Below are positions 1-7,525 of a DNA stretch of 64,000 nucleotides, one piece after another. The position numbers and the translations under genes are program-made. Within the stretch, counting starts at the first letter, position 1, and every line of letters starts with the position of its first letter. The stretch spans positions 53,843 to 117,842 of the forward strand of contig CAYSYM010000005.1 in assembly GCA_964435115.1 (NCBI GenBank). The letters are read 5' to 3'. The notes beneath the pieces were generated by a model. The model searched no databases. It was not told where the DNA came from and saw only the letters and a program-made list of their open reading frames with translations. The stretch is from CAYSYM01 sp964435115 (GTDB lineage Bacteria > Chloroflexota > UBA6077 > CF-72).

Positions 1-274
1 CCACCTGGTTGAGGGTGAGCCGTGTCAGGTGGCGGGTGTCCTCGCCGCGCAGGGCGTCCACGACGCCGGGCGCGGCACGCGCCGCCGCGAGGTCGATGGA
101 CGTGAGGCAGGCGTGCGGGTAGGGACTGCGCAGGATGGCGAGCGCCAGCGTGCCGGGCAGACGAACATCGTCCACGAACGAGCCGGCGCCCGTGAGCAGG
201 CTGCGGTCCTCGACCCGACGGCGCGGCCGACCGACCCAGCCGGCCGGCGAATGAACAGGTGCGTGGGTGGTCAC
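1..274 (-). CDS. molybdenum hydroxylase large subunit, CoxL/XdhA type (3' end outside window)
   Basis: This is the N-terminal 91 residues of a xanthine dehydrogenase/CO dehydrogenase-type large subunit, running off the left edge. The visible motifs are WVGRP and RVEDRSLLTGAGSFVDD at residues 13-35, then RLPGTLALAILRSPYPHA and ARAAPGVVDALRGED. These match the conserved start of aerobic molybdenum hydroxylase catalytic subunits, which bind the Mo-pterin cofactor and hydroxylate heterocycles, aldehydes or CO. The start is a GTG at 274; an AGGAGG lies about 18 nt upstream, which is long spacing, so the exact start is uncertain. The active-site loop that would separate true CO dehydrogenase from other hydroxylases is outside the window, so the substrate is open. 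The FAD and FeS subunits are not visible here. Confidence 0.8.
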   Translation of the reverse strand, partial: MTTHAPVHSPAGWVGRPRRRVEDRSLLTGAGSFVDDVRLPGTLALAILRSPYPHACLTSIDLAAARAAPGVVDALRGEDTRHLTRLTLNQV

Positions 275-353
275 ACCGTCGAGCGCTGTGCGCCTCCTCT
301 CGCTCCGTGGCTCGGCCCCCGGGTGCCCTCCTGCCACCGGTCCACCCGCGCGC

Positions 354-587
354 TCAGACTTGCGAGCCGGCGACCGTCTCAGGCGCCGTGGGCCGCCAGC
401 GCAGCCGGGCCGCCTCGGCCTTGTCGAGCCGCCAGTCGGCCAGCCGCACGATGGCCGGCGTTGTGGTCCTCATGGCCATCGTGCTGCTGCTATTCAAGGT
501 CTGGGTGGCGAGGATGGTGCGGTAGCCGATGCCCGCGGTGGACATTACCATCTCGCCCACCTCGGCGGCCACCAGCCGCGTGCAGGT
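354..587 (-). pseudogene. remnant of an ABC transporter permease C-terminus (NitT/TauT type)
   Basis: The minus-strand reading frame carries a recognisable permease C-terminus: LVAAEVGEMVMSTAGIGYR, then TQTLNSSSTMAM, then ADWRLDKAEAARLRWRP. In intact relatives this stretch is a glycine-rich loop followed by a hydrophobic last helix. Here the helix is degraded (RTTTPAIVRL replaces a run of hydrophobic residues), and nothing permease-like precedes about position 587. The part encoding the first four or five membrane segments is missing, so it cannot work as a permease. It lies in the same direction as the molybdenum hydroxylase gene downstream and reads as debris of a lost ABC system of the kind still present at 12327-14081 and 20392-23436. 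Confidence 0.6.
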
Positions 588-657
588 CGGGCCCGGATTG
601 ACAGGCCCACCAGGGGTGGGTTGGAATCGGGGCCACCCTACGGCCAAGGACCTCGCC

Positions 658-1671
658 ATGCCCGCTTCACGGCCCCCTATGACCATCGACGTCCACGCGC
701 ACGTCGTCGCGCCAGCGCTGGTTCAGGCACTGCGCCGCGACGGCGCCCGCTACGGCGTGGAGCTGGTTGGCGGCCAGCCACCGGTGGCCCTGCTCGCCGG
801 CGGCTCGCGGACCCGGCCCATCCAGCCGGAGCTGAGCGCCGTCCAGACGCGCCTGGCGGCCATGGATCGGCAGGGCGTGGACGTCCAGGTGCTCTCCTCG
901 TGGATCGACTTCTCCGGCTATCGAATGCCCGTCGCCGAGGGAGCGGCCTTCAGCCGCCTCCAGAACGAGACGATCGCCGAGCTGGTCCGGGAGGCGCCAG
1001 ACCGGTACGTCGGCTCCGCCACGGTCCCGCTCCAGGAGCCGGCGACGGCCGTCCAGGTGCTGACCGACGCGGCGGAGCGACACGGCTTCCGGGCGGTGCA
1101 GATCTGCACCCAGGTAGGGGACCGCTGCCTGGACGAGCCAGCGTTCGAGCCCTTCTGGCAGGCGGCCGAGTCGCTCGGCGTCCTCGTGCTCGTCCACCCG
1201 TACGACGACTCACCGCCGCCGGCGCTCAAGCCGTACTTCCTGTGGAACATCGTCGGGAACCCCATGCTGACCACGGTGGCGTTGGTGCGGCTGATCTACG
1301 GCGGCGTGCTCCAGCGCCACCCCCGGCTGAAGGTGAGCTTCGCCCACGGCGGCGGGATGCTGCCGTACCAGATCGGGCGGGTGCGGCGTGGCTTCCTGCA
1401 GCGGCCCGAGACGCAGGCTGGCGGCCTGACCCTGGACCCGCTGGAGGTGCTGCGCCGCTGCTACTTCGACACCGTCCTGAACGACCCCCGGACCATCGCT
1501 CACCTCGCCAGCCTCGTGGGAGCCGACCGGCTGCTGCTGGGCGGTGACCACCCGTTCGAGATGGGCGACCCGGACCCGGTCACCACGGTCACACAGGCCC
1601 TCCCGGCGGCCGACCAGGCCGGCGTCCTGGGCGCCAATGCGGCCCAGGCGCTCGGCCTCGCCGGCCCGTGA
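658..1671 (+). CDS. amidohydrolase, ACMSD-type (amidohydrolase 2 family)
   Basis: A protein of 337 residues, the usual size for aminocarboxymuconate-semialdehyde decarboxylase-like TIM-barrel hydrolases or decarboxylases. The HxH metal motif (VHAHVV) is at residues 13-15, a later metal histidine fits LVHPYDD, the AHGGG motif follows, and the terminal GGDHPFEMGD supplies the catalytic Asp/His region. The start at 658 is preceded by CAAGGA with 7 nt spacing; an ATG at 679 inside the frame is the alternative. Members of this family decarboxylate or hydrate aromatic ring-cleavage products or hydrolyse related acids. The gene is convergent with the Gfo-type oxidoreductase (52 bp between stops) and stands alone on the plus strand. 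Confidence 0.85.
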   Translation: MPASRPPMTIDVHAHVVAPALVQALRRDGARYGVELVGGQPPVALLAGGSRTRPIQPELSAVQTRLAAMDRQGVDVQVLSSWIDFSGYRMPVAEGAAFSRLQNETIAELVREAPDRYVGSATVPLQEPATAVQVLTDAAERHGFRAVQICTQVGDRCLDEPAFEPFWQAAESLGVLVLVHPYDDSPPPALKPYFLWNIVGNPMLTTVALVRLIYGGVLQRHPRLKVSFAHGGGMLPYQIGRVRRGFLQRPETQAGGLTLDPLEVLRRCYFDTVLNDPRTIAHLASLVGADRLLLGGDHPFEMGDPDPVTTVTQALPAADQAGVLGANAAQALGLAGP

Positions 1672-1723
1672 CGCTGCGGCCGGCGGCTCCGTCCGGCGCG
1701 GCGCACCGGGGGCCCCTGGGTCC

Positions 1724-2767
1724 CTACGCCAGGACCGGCTGCCCCACCGGCACGGTCCGGCCGGTTGCCGCGGCCTCGAGAGCGGCGAGCACGACGGCCA
1801 GCGCCGAGATGGCCTCCGGTCCGCTCACCTCCGGGTCGCGGCCGGCCCGCGCCGCCGCCGCCCAGTCCTCCAGCTCGGCGCGGTACATGTCCACCGGCTC
1901 GAACGCCAGGGGCGTGCGCTCGGAGGAGTCCCGCGCCTGAAAGAAGAGCCGGCTGTGGGCGTCCAGGTCGGCTGAGCTCCAGTAGGCGAAGTCGGCGTCG
2001 TAGTAGACCGTGCCGCGCGAGCCGTAGACGTTGATGCTGTACACGCCGGCCGTGGACCAGCTCGTCCCGATGTACGCGGCCGGCCCGCGCTCGAACCCAC
2101 ACAGCAGCAGCGCCAGGTCGTCCACTTCCGCGCGGGTGTACAGCCTTCGCACCTGAGCCGAGACGCGCTCGATCGGGCCGAACAGCGACTGCAGGGTGTC
2201 GACGTGGTGGACGGCGAGCTGGATGAGCGGGCCGCCCGGACTCTTGTCGCGGAACCACCGCCAGCGGTCCGGCGTCAGCTCCAACCCGCGATCGTTCGAG
2301 AAGTTGGCCTCGACCAGCGAGACGTCGCCGATGGTCCCGTCCGCCAGCATCCGCCGGATCGCGCGGATCGGGCCGAGCTGCCGCGCACTGTGGCCGACAG
2401 CGAGGCGGACCCCGTTGGAGCGGCACGCTTCGACGATCCGCAGCGCGTCCTCCATGGCGTTGGCGATCGGCTTCTCCACGTACACGTGCTTGCCGGCCTC
2501 GGCCGCGGCGACGATCACCTCGGCGTGGGCGTCGTTGGGGGTGGTCACCATGATCCCTTCGACCTCCTCGTCACCGAGCAGCGCCTCGAGGCTCGCCTCT
2601 GGCCGGCACGCGTAGCGCCGGGCAAAGGCTGCGCGCCGCTCCGAGTCCCGGCTGAAGCATGAGACGAGCGCCAGTTCCGGAGAGCGGTGCGCTCCATCGG
2701 CGATCACCTGCGCCCACCTCCCCAGGCCGACAGACGCGACGCGGAAGGGCGGCTCAAGCCGCTCCAT
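1724..2767 (-). CDS. Gfo/Idh/MocA-family NAD(P)-dependent oxidoreductase
   Basis: A protein of 347 residues with an N-terminal Rossmann fold (FRVASVGLGRWAQVI) and the family's EKP motif (YVEKPIANAMEDA) near residue 95, followed by the C-terminal alpha/beta substrate domain. Family members oxidise sugars, inositols or related polyols using NAD(P). The start at 2767 has a strong GAGGAGGT with 5 nt spacing and overlaps the end of the upstream cupin gene by 14 bp, so the two are translationally coupled. It is the last gene of the operon TPP enzyme, GntR, creatininase, cupin, Gfo. The substrate cannot be named from sequence. Confidence 0.88.
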   Translation of the reverse strand: MERLEPPFRVASVGLGRWAQVIADGAHRSPELALVSCFSRDSERRAAFARRYACRPEASLEALLGDEEVEGIMVTTPNDAHAEVIVAAAEAGKHVYVEKPIANAMEDALRIVEACRSNGVRLAVGHSARQLGPIRAIRRMLADGTIGDVSLVEANFSNDRGLELTPDRWRWFRDKSPGGPLIQLAVHHVDTLQSLFGPIERVSAQVRRLYTRAEVDDLALLLCGFERGPAAYIGTSWSTAGVYSINVYGSRGTVYYDADFAYWSSADLDAHSRLFFQARDSSERTPLAFEPVDMYRAELEDWAAAARAGRDPEVSGPEAISALAVVLAALEAAATGRTVPVGQPVLA

Positions 2768-3167
2768 ACAGGACCTCCTCTGGGATGTCGATCTCCGGGT
2801 GCTCCACCATCGACGCTGGCATGTCGGCGGTCGGAAAGAAGCAGGCGAGGCGCAGGGGCGTGTCGCCGCGGGTGAGCAGCAGGTGGGGCGTGGCTGGCGG
2901 GACCAGCACCGCGTCGCCAGGCCGCACCTCGGCCGTCTCGCCGTCGATCCAGGCCAGCCCATGGCCGCTCAGGACGTAGATGCACTCCTCCACGTCACGG
3001 TGTTCGTGGGGCGACCGCCGCGCTGGCGGGCCGAGGCGCGGGATCTCGACGATCCGCAGGGTCACACGTTCGGCAGCGCCCACGGCGCCCGAGAACAGCT
3101 CCACCATCTGCCGACCTGGCAGCGCCTGGACGGGCGCGTCGGCCACGTTGCGGACGCGGATCGCCAC
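2754..3167 (-). CDS. single-domain cupin protein
   Basis: A small cupin of 137 residues. Motif 1 is visible as PHEHRDVEECIYVLSGHG (His, His, Glu) and motif 2 as PGDAVLVPPATPHLLL (with His), so the metal ligands are complete. The start is GTG at 3167, directly next to the TAG of the creatininase gene and served by AGGAG with 6 nt spacing, so the pair is transcriptionally and translationally linked. Such small cupins often act as isomerases, dioxygenases or sugar/ligand-binding modules in catabolic operons. The neighbouring oxidoreductase and creatininase suggest a role in the same pathway, but the reaction is unknown. Confidence 0.8.
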   Translation of the reverse strand: MAIRVRNVADAPVQALPGRQMVELFSGAVGAAERVTLRIVEIPRLGPPARRSPHEHRDVEECIYVLSGHGLAWIDGETAEVRPGDAVLVPPATPHLLLTRGDTPLRLACFFPTADMPASMVEHPEIDIPEEVLYGAA

Positions 3168-3956
3168 CTACGGCTCCTGGCCGTGCACGCGCGTGGCCGC
3201 CCGGTCTGTGGCCGTGAAGCACTCGCGCACGTAGGCCGCCGCGCGCTCGGCCGTCTGCTCCACCATCGCCGTCGCCCGCTCGGCGGTGGCCCCGCGCAGC
3301 GTGCCGTACCAGCCAGTGGGCGTAATCTCGCGGATGTCCAGGACGATCGGGTACGCGGCGCGACGGCGGCGCAGGGCGTCGAGCTCGGCGGCCGGCGCCG
3401 GCGGGCCCGAGTTGTCCGCGCGCTCGAGGTGGACCAGCTCGGGCCGGTCGGCCAGCACCGCCAGGGCCTCGATCTCCCCGCCGTGCGTCAGCCCGACCTC
3501 CTGGCCGCACAGGTCGTGCGCGACCCACATCGCCTGGACGACGACGAAGCGGACGCGCGGCGCGTGGCGGCCCTGCACGGCCGCGGCGGCCTGGTTGATC
3601 GCTGCCGCGTTCCCCTCGTGCCAGTTCACCAGCACGAACCGTCGCGCCCCGTGCTGGACCAGGCTCTCACACACGTCCTCTACGACCGCCACCAGCGTCG
3701 AGGGCCGGAGTGAGAGCGTGCCGGCGAATGGCAGGTGGATGGGCGTGACGCCCAGCGGGCCGACGGGCGCCACCAGGGCATCGAGGTGCTCGGCCAGGCG
3801 CCGGGCAACCGACTCGGCTGCGTAGCTGTCCGTGCCGCAGGGCAGGTGCGGGCCGTGCTGCTCCACGCTGCCCAGCGGCAGCACCACCGTGCCCGAGCGC
3901 TGCAACAGGCGCGCGGCGTCCGGCTGCGTCAACTCCTGCAGGACGCGGGTCGCCAG
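3168..3956 (-). CDS. creatininase-family amidohydrolase
   Basis: A creatininase-fold metal-dependent amidohydrolase of about 262 residues. The metal motif GSVEQHGPHLPCGTD gives Glu, His and Asp, and NWHEGN gives the second His/Glu; THGGEIE lies downstream. The family includes creatinine amidohydrolase and mycofactocin- and riboflavin-pathway hydrolases acting on cyclic or formylated amides. The first ordinary start in frame is TTG at 3932, but alignment with the paralogue at 6680 shows that the conserved segment ELTQPDAARLL starts before it. I therefore extend to a CTG at 3956, which has GGAGGAA 6 nt upstream; this start is inferred. It lies between the GntR regulator gene and the cupin gene in one operon. 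Confidence 0.8.
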   Translation of the reverse strand: MATRVLQELTQPDAARLLQRSGTVVLPLGSVEQHGPHLPCGTDSYAAESVARRLAEHLDALVAPVGPLGVTPIHLPFAGTLSLRPSTLVAVVEDVCESLVQHGARRFVLVNWHEGNAAAINQAAAAVQGRHAPRVRFVVVQAMWVAHDLCGQEVGLTHGGEIEALAVLADRPELVHLERADNSGPPAPAAELDALRRRRAAYPIVLDIREITPTGWYGTLRGATAERATAMVEQTAERAAAYVRECFTATDRAATRVHGQEP

Positions 3957-3972
3957 CGTCGGTTCCTCCAGC

Positions 3973-4710
3973 CTACGGAGTGGCGCCTCTGGCGCCGGCC
4001 GGGCGCCGCAGCACCCGCAGGCGCCGCAGACCGGTCCCGCTGCGAGTGGATTGCTCGAGCTGCTCGGCCAGCGCCGCCCGCACGCGACCCACGTGGGCGC
4101 GTGCGGCCGCCTCGGCTGCCTCAGGATCGCGGGCGCGGAGCGCGGCGAGGATCACCTCGTGCTCCTGGAGCGCCAGGCGGGCGCGCTCCTGGTGCAGGAA
4201 CGTGCCCGGCAGCAGGAGCTGGGCGGACATGCGGCCGACCGGCATGGCCCGCTCGAGCGCCGGGCTATGGGCGGCGCGCAGGATGCGTACGTGGAACTCG
4301 GTGTTGTCGAGCAGCCAGCCGCCCGGGTTCCAGCGCTCGACGTGCTCCCAGCCGCGTCGGCAGACTGCCTGGATCCTGGCCAGCTCGCCCGGGGCCAGGC
4401 GCATGGCCGCCAGGCGTGCCGCCAGCCCGTCCAGCACCTCGCGCACGTCGTAGTCGTCCAGCAGCGCCTCCGCGGAGAGCTCGGTGACGGCCCAGCCGCG
4501 TCCGCCGAGCGCCGTCACCAGCCCTTGCTGCTCGAGCCAACGCAGGGCCTCGCGCAGTGGCGTGCGGCTGATGCCCAGCTCCTCAGCCAGCCGCTCCTGG
4601 ACCAGACGTGTACCCGGGCGCAAGCGGCCGCTGACGATGGCCTCGCGGAGGACGTCGGCCGCCTCGTCGACGAGCGGCCCGGCCGGGTCGGCGGGACGGG
4701 CTGGATGCAT
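3973..4710 (-). CDS. GntR-family transcriptional regulator, FadR/FCD subfamily
   Basis: A protein of 245 residues with an N-terminal winged helix-turn-helix (QERLAEELGISRTPLREAL, about residues 38-56) and a C-terminal all-helical FCD ligand domain. The FCD metal/ligand histidines fit NTEFHVRIL, QEHEVILAAL and AARAHV. FCD regulators usually bind a small organic acid and repress adjacent catabolic genes. The start ATG at 4710 has no Shine-Dalgarno sequence but lies 10 bp after a good -10 element, suggesting a leaderless message. A truncated copy of the first 42 codons plus the promoter is present at 9770-9976. It sits inside the operon between the TPP enzyme and creatininase genes, so local and autogenous control is likely. 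Confidence 0.9.
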   Translation of the reverse strand: MHPARPADPAGPLVDEAADVLREAIVSGRLRPGTRLVQERLAEELGISRTPLREALRWLEQQGLVTALGGRGWAVTELSAEALLDDYDVREVLDGLAARLAAMRLAPGELARIQAVCRRGWEHVERWNPGGWLLDNTEFHVRILRAAHSPALERAMPVGRMSAQLLLPGTFLHQERARLALQEHEVILAALRARDPEAAEAAARAHVGRVRAALAEQLEQSTRSGTGLRRLRVLRRPAGARGATP

Positions 4711-4720
4711 GTTTGGATCC

Positions 4721-4749
4721 AGAGTACTCGCGCGGTGGGCGGGGCGCAA
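4721..4749 (-). promoter_or_regulatory. promoter of the GntR gene, probably leaderless
   Basis: On the minus strand a -35 TTGCGC (4749-4744) and a -10 TACTCT (4726-4721) are separated by exactly 17 bp, and the -10 ends 10 bp before the GntR ATG. The same arrangement (TTGCAG, 17 bp, TACTGT) is kept in the duplicated copy at 9805-9833, which supports it as functional. Short palindromes (GAGTACTC and GGATCC) overlap the -10 and the start region and could be an autoregulatory operator; that part is inference. Confidence 0.6.
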
Positions 4750-4777
4750 GCAGCCGGCCGCGTGCCCGGGTGGCGGA

Positions 4778-6517
4778 TCAATAGCCGGCGGTGCCCGCCG
4801 GGATGGCCGCCGGATCCCGCGTGGCCAGCGCCGCGCGCTGGCCGAACATCGGGGATTGCCAGGCGTCGACCTGCACGTCCAGCAGCGCCGGTCCTGGCCC
4901 ACCCAGCGCTTCCGCCAGTGCCTCGGCCAGGTCCGCCGGGTCCTCCACGCGCCGCGCCCGGAGACCGTAGCCCCGGGCGACCGCGGCGAAGTCCACGTCC
5001 TGGAAATCCTCCCCTTCGTACCCGCGTTGGAAGGTGATCCGCCGGTACCAGCGGATGTAGCCGAGCGAGCTGTTGTTCAGGACGATCGTGACGATCTTCA
5101 GGCCGTGCTGAACCACGCTCGCCAGCTCGCCGATGGCGTACGACAGGCCGCCATCGCCCGCCAGGTTGACCACCGTCGCCTGGGGCCGTGCCACGGCGGC
5201 GCCGATGGCGGCCGGCAGCCCGAAGCCGAGCCCGGCCGAGCCGCGCGGGGTGACGACCTGGCGGCCAGCCGCGGGCTGCTCGTAGTACAGCCCGCCCCAG
5301 CCGCTGGCGTAGCTCGCGTCGCACACCAGCACGTCCTGCCGCCCCAGCAACCGCTCGAGCTCCGCGACCACCCGCTGGGGTAGGATCGGCCGGGCGCTGG
5401 ACGAGCGCTCGCGCTCGCGCGCCTCTCGCCAGGCGGCCGTCAGTTGGTCCAGGCGCGCGGACCAGGCGGCGTGGGATGGCTCACCTGGCACGGGATCCCC
5501 GAGCGCCTTGAGGATCGCCTCGAGCGCCAGCGCCGCGTCGCCCAGGACCGGCACCGTCTGTGGGAAGACCTTGCCCAGCTCCACGGGATCCACGTCCACG
5601 TGGACCACCTGCTGATTGGCACGCGGTAGCGTCCACCCCAGGGTGGGGTTCTGGCCGGACTTGGTGCCCACCAGCAGCACGACGTCAGCCTCGGCGAAGG
5701 CTGTCGCGGCAGCGGGCGTGCCGATGCGCCCCACCACGCCGACGCTCAGCGGGTGCCCCTCGGCGATGGCGCCCTTACCCGACAGGCTGGTGGCGACCGC
5801 GGCGCCCACCCGTTCGGCCAGGCGACGCACCTGCTCGCCGGCCCCCGAGATCAGCACGCCACCTCCGGCGAGGAGGAACGGGCGCGCGGCTCCACGCAGC
5901 ACGGCGGCTGCGCTGGCAATCGCCTCCGGCGCAGGCGCCTGGCGGAGCGCTGGGTACTGGCCGAACTCGGCCCGGGCGGCGACCGGCCCGGCCTCCCAGG
6001 CCTGGTCGAACACGTCGTGCGGGATGAACAGCGCGACCGGGCCGGGGCGGCCGGTGCTAGCCTCGCGGAAGGCGCTGCGCACAAGGTCCGGCAGGGCCTG
6101 CTGGCTGGGCACCTCCGCCTGCCACTTTGTGACGGGCCGCAGCAGCGCGCACTGCTCCAGGCCCTGCTGGGCAGCGCCGCGGTAGCGCAGACCTCTGGCG
6201 CTGACCGCGCTCGGCAGATCACTCACCACCGCCAGGACTGGGATCGACGCGTTGTACGCCTCACTCAGGCCCGGCGGCAGCAGCGCGGCACCGGGGCCAA
6301 CCGTGGCGTCGCACACGCCGACCCGGCCGGTGAGGCGGGCGTACGCGTCGGCGGCCCAGGCGCCACTCCGCTCGTCGCGCAGCAGCACGTGCCGCAGGCG
6401 CGACGCGCGGTCCAGGAGCGCGTCGTACAGCGCCGCCGTCTGTCCGCCGGGCACGCCGAAGATGTGCTGGACGCCGTGCGCCAGCAGCAGCTCGGCAAGG
6501 AGCGCGCCAGTGTGCAT
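4778..6517 (-). CDS. thiamine pyrophosphate-dependent enzyme, acetolactate synthase-like
   Basis: A protein of 579 residues with the three-domain layout of acetolactate synthase, benzoylformate decarboxylase and related enzymes. The N-terminal TPP domain has the activating glutamate in RDERSGAWAADAYARLTGR (about residue 49). The middle domain follows, and the C-terminal domain holds the TPP/Mg motif GDGGLSYAIGEL ending in NNSSLG. Family reactions are ligation or decarboxylation of 2-oxo acids. The length and active-site Glu are intact. It is the first gene of the minus-strand operon; a perfect 9-bp inverted repeat lies 14 bp before its ATG. No small regulatory subunit follows, so a biosynthetic acetolactate synthase is less likely than a catabolic decarboxylase or lyase. 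Confidence 0.85.
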   Translation of the reverse strand: MHTGALLAELLLAHGVQHIFGVPGGQTAALYDALLDRASRLRHVLLRDERSGAWAADAYARLTGRVGVCDATVGPGAALLPPGLSEAYNASIPVLAVVSDLPSAVSARGLRYRGAAQQGLEQCALLRPVTKWQAEVPSQQALPDLVRSAFREASTGRPGPVALFIPHDVFDQAWEAGPVAARAEFGQYPALRQAPAPEAIASAAAVLRGAARPFLLAGGGVLISGAGEQVRRLAERVGAAVATSLSGKGAIAEGHPLSVGVVGRIGTPAAATAFAEADVVLLVGTKSGQNPTLGWTLPRANQQVVHVDVDPVELGKVFPQTVPVLGDAALALEAILKALGDPVPGEPSHAAWSARLDQLTAAWREARERERSSSARPILPQRVVAELERLLGRQDVLVCDASYASGWGGLYYEQPAAGRQVVTPRGSAGLGFGLPAAIGAAVARPQATVVNLAGDGGLSYAIGELASVVQHGLKIVTIVLNNSSLGYIRWYRRITFQRGYEGEDFQDVDFAAVARGYGLRARRVEDPADLAEALAEALGGPGPALLDVQVDAWQSPMFGQRAALATRDPAAIPAGTAGY

Positions 6518-6531
6518 TCAGCCGTCCCTCT

Positions 6532-6559
6532 GGCTCGGGTCCCTCACCTCACCCGAGCC
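6532..6559. promoter_or_regulatory. perfect 9-bp inverted repeat upstream of the TPP enzyme gene
   Basis: GGCTCGGGT at 6532-6540 and ACCCGAGCC at 6551-6559 form a perfect dyad with a 10-nt centre, 14 bp before the TPP gene start and between two divergent operons. It may be a regulator binding site or a hairpin in the 5' leader; the sequence alone does not decide. Confidence 0.5.
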
Positions 6560-6587
6560 GCATCCCCCCGCGGCGCGGCAACATGCG

Positions 6588-6617
6588 TTGACATCCCCGG
6601 AGCACGGCACCTATCGT
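6588..6617 (+). promoter_or_regulatory. sigma-70-like promoter for creatininase/alcohol dehydrogenase genes
   Basis: A perfect -35 TTGACA at 6588-6593 is followed after 18 bp by TATCGT at 6612-6617, about 60 bp before the creatininase ATG at 6680. It is the clearest consensus promoter seen in the window. Confidence 0.6.
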
Positions 6618-6679
6618 ACTCGCAGTCCGCCCAGAGCGGTGCGCCTGCACCCGGGCCGGTCTTTGGGGGGCCGCACAAC

Positions 6680-7519
6680 ATGCCCGATCCCTCGCGCCCG
6701 CGCTCCTACAGCCTGGCCGAGCTGTCCCAGCCAGAGGCTGAGCGCCTCTTCCGGGAGACGCGCCTGGCCATCCTGCCTGTCGGCAGCGTCGAGCAGCACG
6801 GGCCGCACCTGCCACTGGGCACGGATGCTTTCGCTGCGCTGGCGGTGGCGCAGCGCGTCGCCAGCCGCCTGAACGCGCCGATCCTGCCCGGGCCGATGGT
6901 GGGCATCGCGCCGTACCACCTGCCCTGGATCGGGACGCTGACGCTCCGGCCCGCCACGCTGGTCAACGTGCTGGTGGACCTGTGTGCCTCGCTGGCCGCC
7001 GCGGGGGTCGAGCGTGTGCTGGTGATCAACTGGCACGAGGGCAACACGCCGACGGTGCGCCAGGCCAGCCAGGAGATCCAGGCGCAGTACGGCCTGCGGG
7101 TGGTGGTGGCCGAGGCGCACATCATCACGAACCAGCTGTTCCCGGACGAGATGGAGTTCACCCACTGCGGCTCGATGGAGACGGCGGCCGTGCTGGCGTA
7201 CGATCCGGCGCTGGTGAACCAGGCGCGCGCTCAGGAAGGCGCAACCGAATTGGAGCGCGGCCTCCGCGGGCACGCCCTGTTCCGCCGCCGCGACGTGTTC
7301 CCGATCATGCGCGACTTTCGCGAGGTCGCCCCCACCGGGTGGTACGGCCACCCGGAGCAGGCGACCCTTGGGCGCGCCCGCGAGATTTTCGACCGGGTGG
7401 CAGACTACGTTGTCACGCAACTGGCCGAGGTGTCCGAGGAGCTGCGGGCGCTGCAGCCAGACGCCGGCACCGGCCGCGTGTCGCCAGCGACCGCGACGGG
7501 CGCCGGCGTGGGAGGGTAG
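6680..7519 (+). CDS. creatininase-family amidohydrolase (second copy)
   Basis: A protein of 279 residues, paralogous to the gene at 3168. Metal-binding segments are GSVEQHGPHLPLGTD and NWHEGN, with FTHCGSMET downstream where the other copy has THGGEIE, so the two differ near the third active-site loop and may act on different substrates. The start at 6680 has a weak G-rich Shine-Dalgarno (GGGGGG, 8 nt spacing). About 20 extra C-terminal residues rich in Ala, Thr and Gly follow the family core. The zinc alcohol dehydrogenase gene starts 6 bp after its stop, so they form one operon under the TTGACA promoter. The exact amide hydrolysed is unknown. Confidence 0.85.
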   Translation: MPDPSRPRSYSLAELSQPEAERLFRETRLAILPVGSVEQHGPHLPLGTDAFAALAVAQRVASRLNAPILPGPMVGIAPYHLPWIGTLTLRPATLVNVLVDLCASLAAAGVERVLVINWHEGNTPTVRQASQEIQAQYGLRVVVAEAHIITNQLFPDEMEFTHCGSMETAAVLAYDPALVNQARAQEGATELERGLRGHALFRRRDVFPIMRDFREVAPTGWYGHPEQATLGRAREIFDRVADYVVTQLAEVSEELRALQPDAGTGRVSPATATGAGVGG

Positions 7520-7525
7520 GTCGCG

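Noticed and set aside
29..601. Long plus-strand open frames at the left edge
   Set aside because: They are Arg/Pro-rich shadows; the minus strand carries a recognisable molybdenum hydroxylase start and a permease remnant in the same place.
4778..6517. Biosynthetic acetolactate synthase large subunit
   Set aside because: No small regulatory subunit or ilvC follows, and the operon context is catabolic; only the general TPP-enzyme call is supported.
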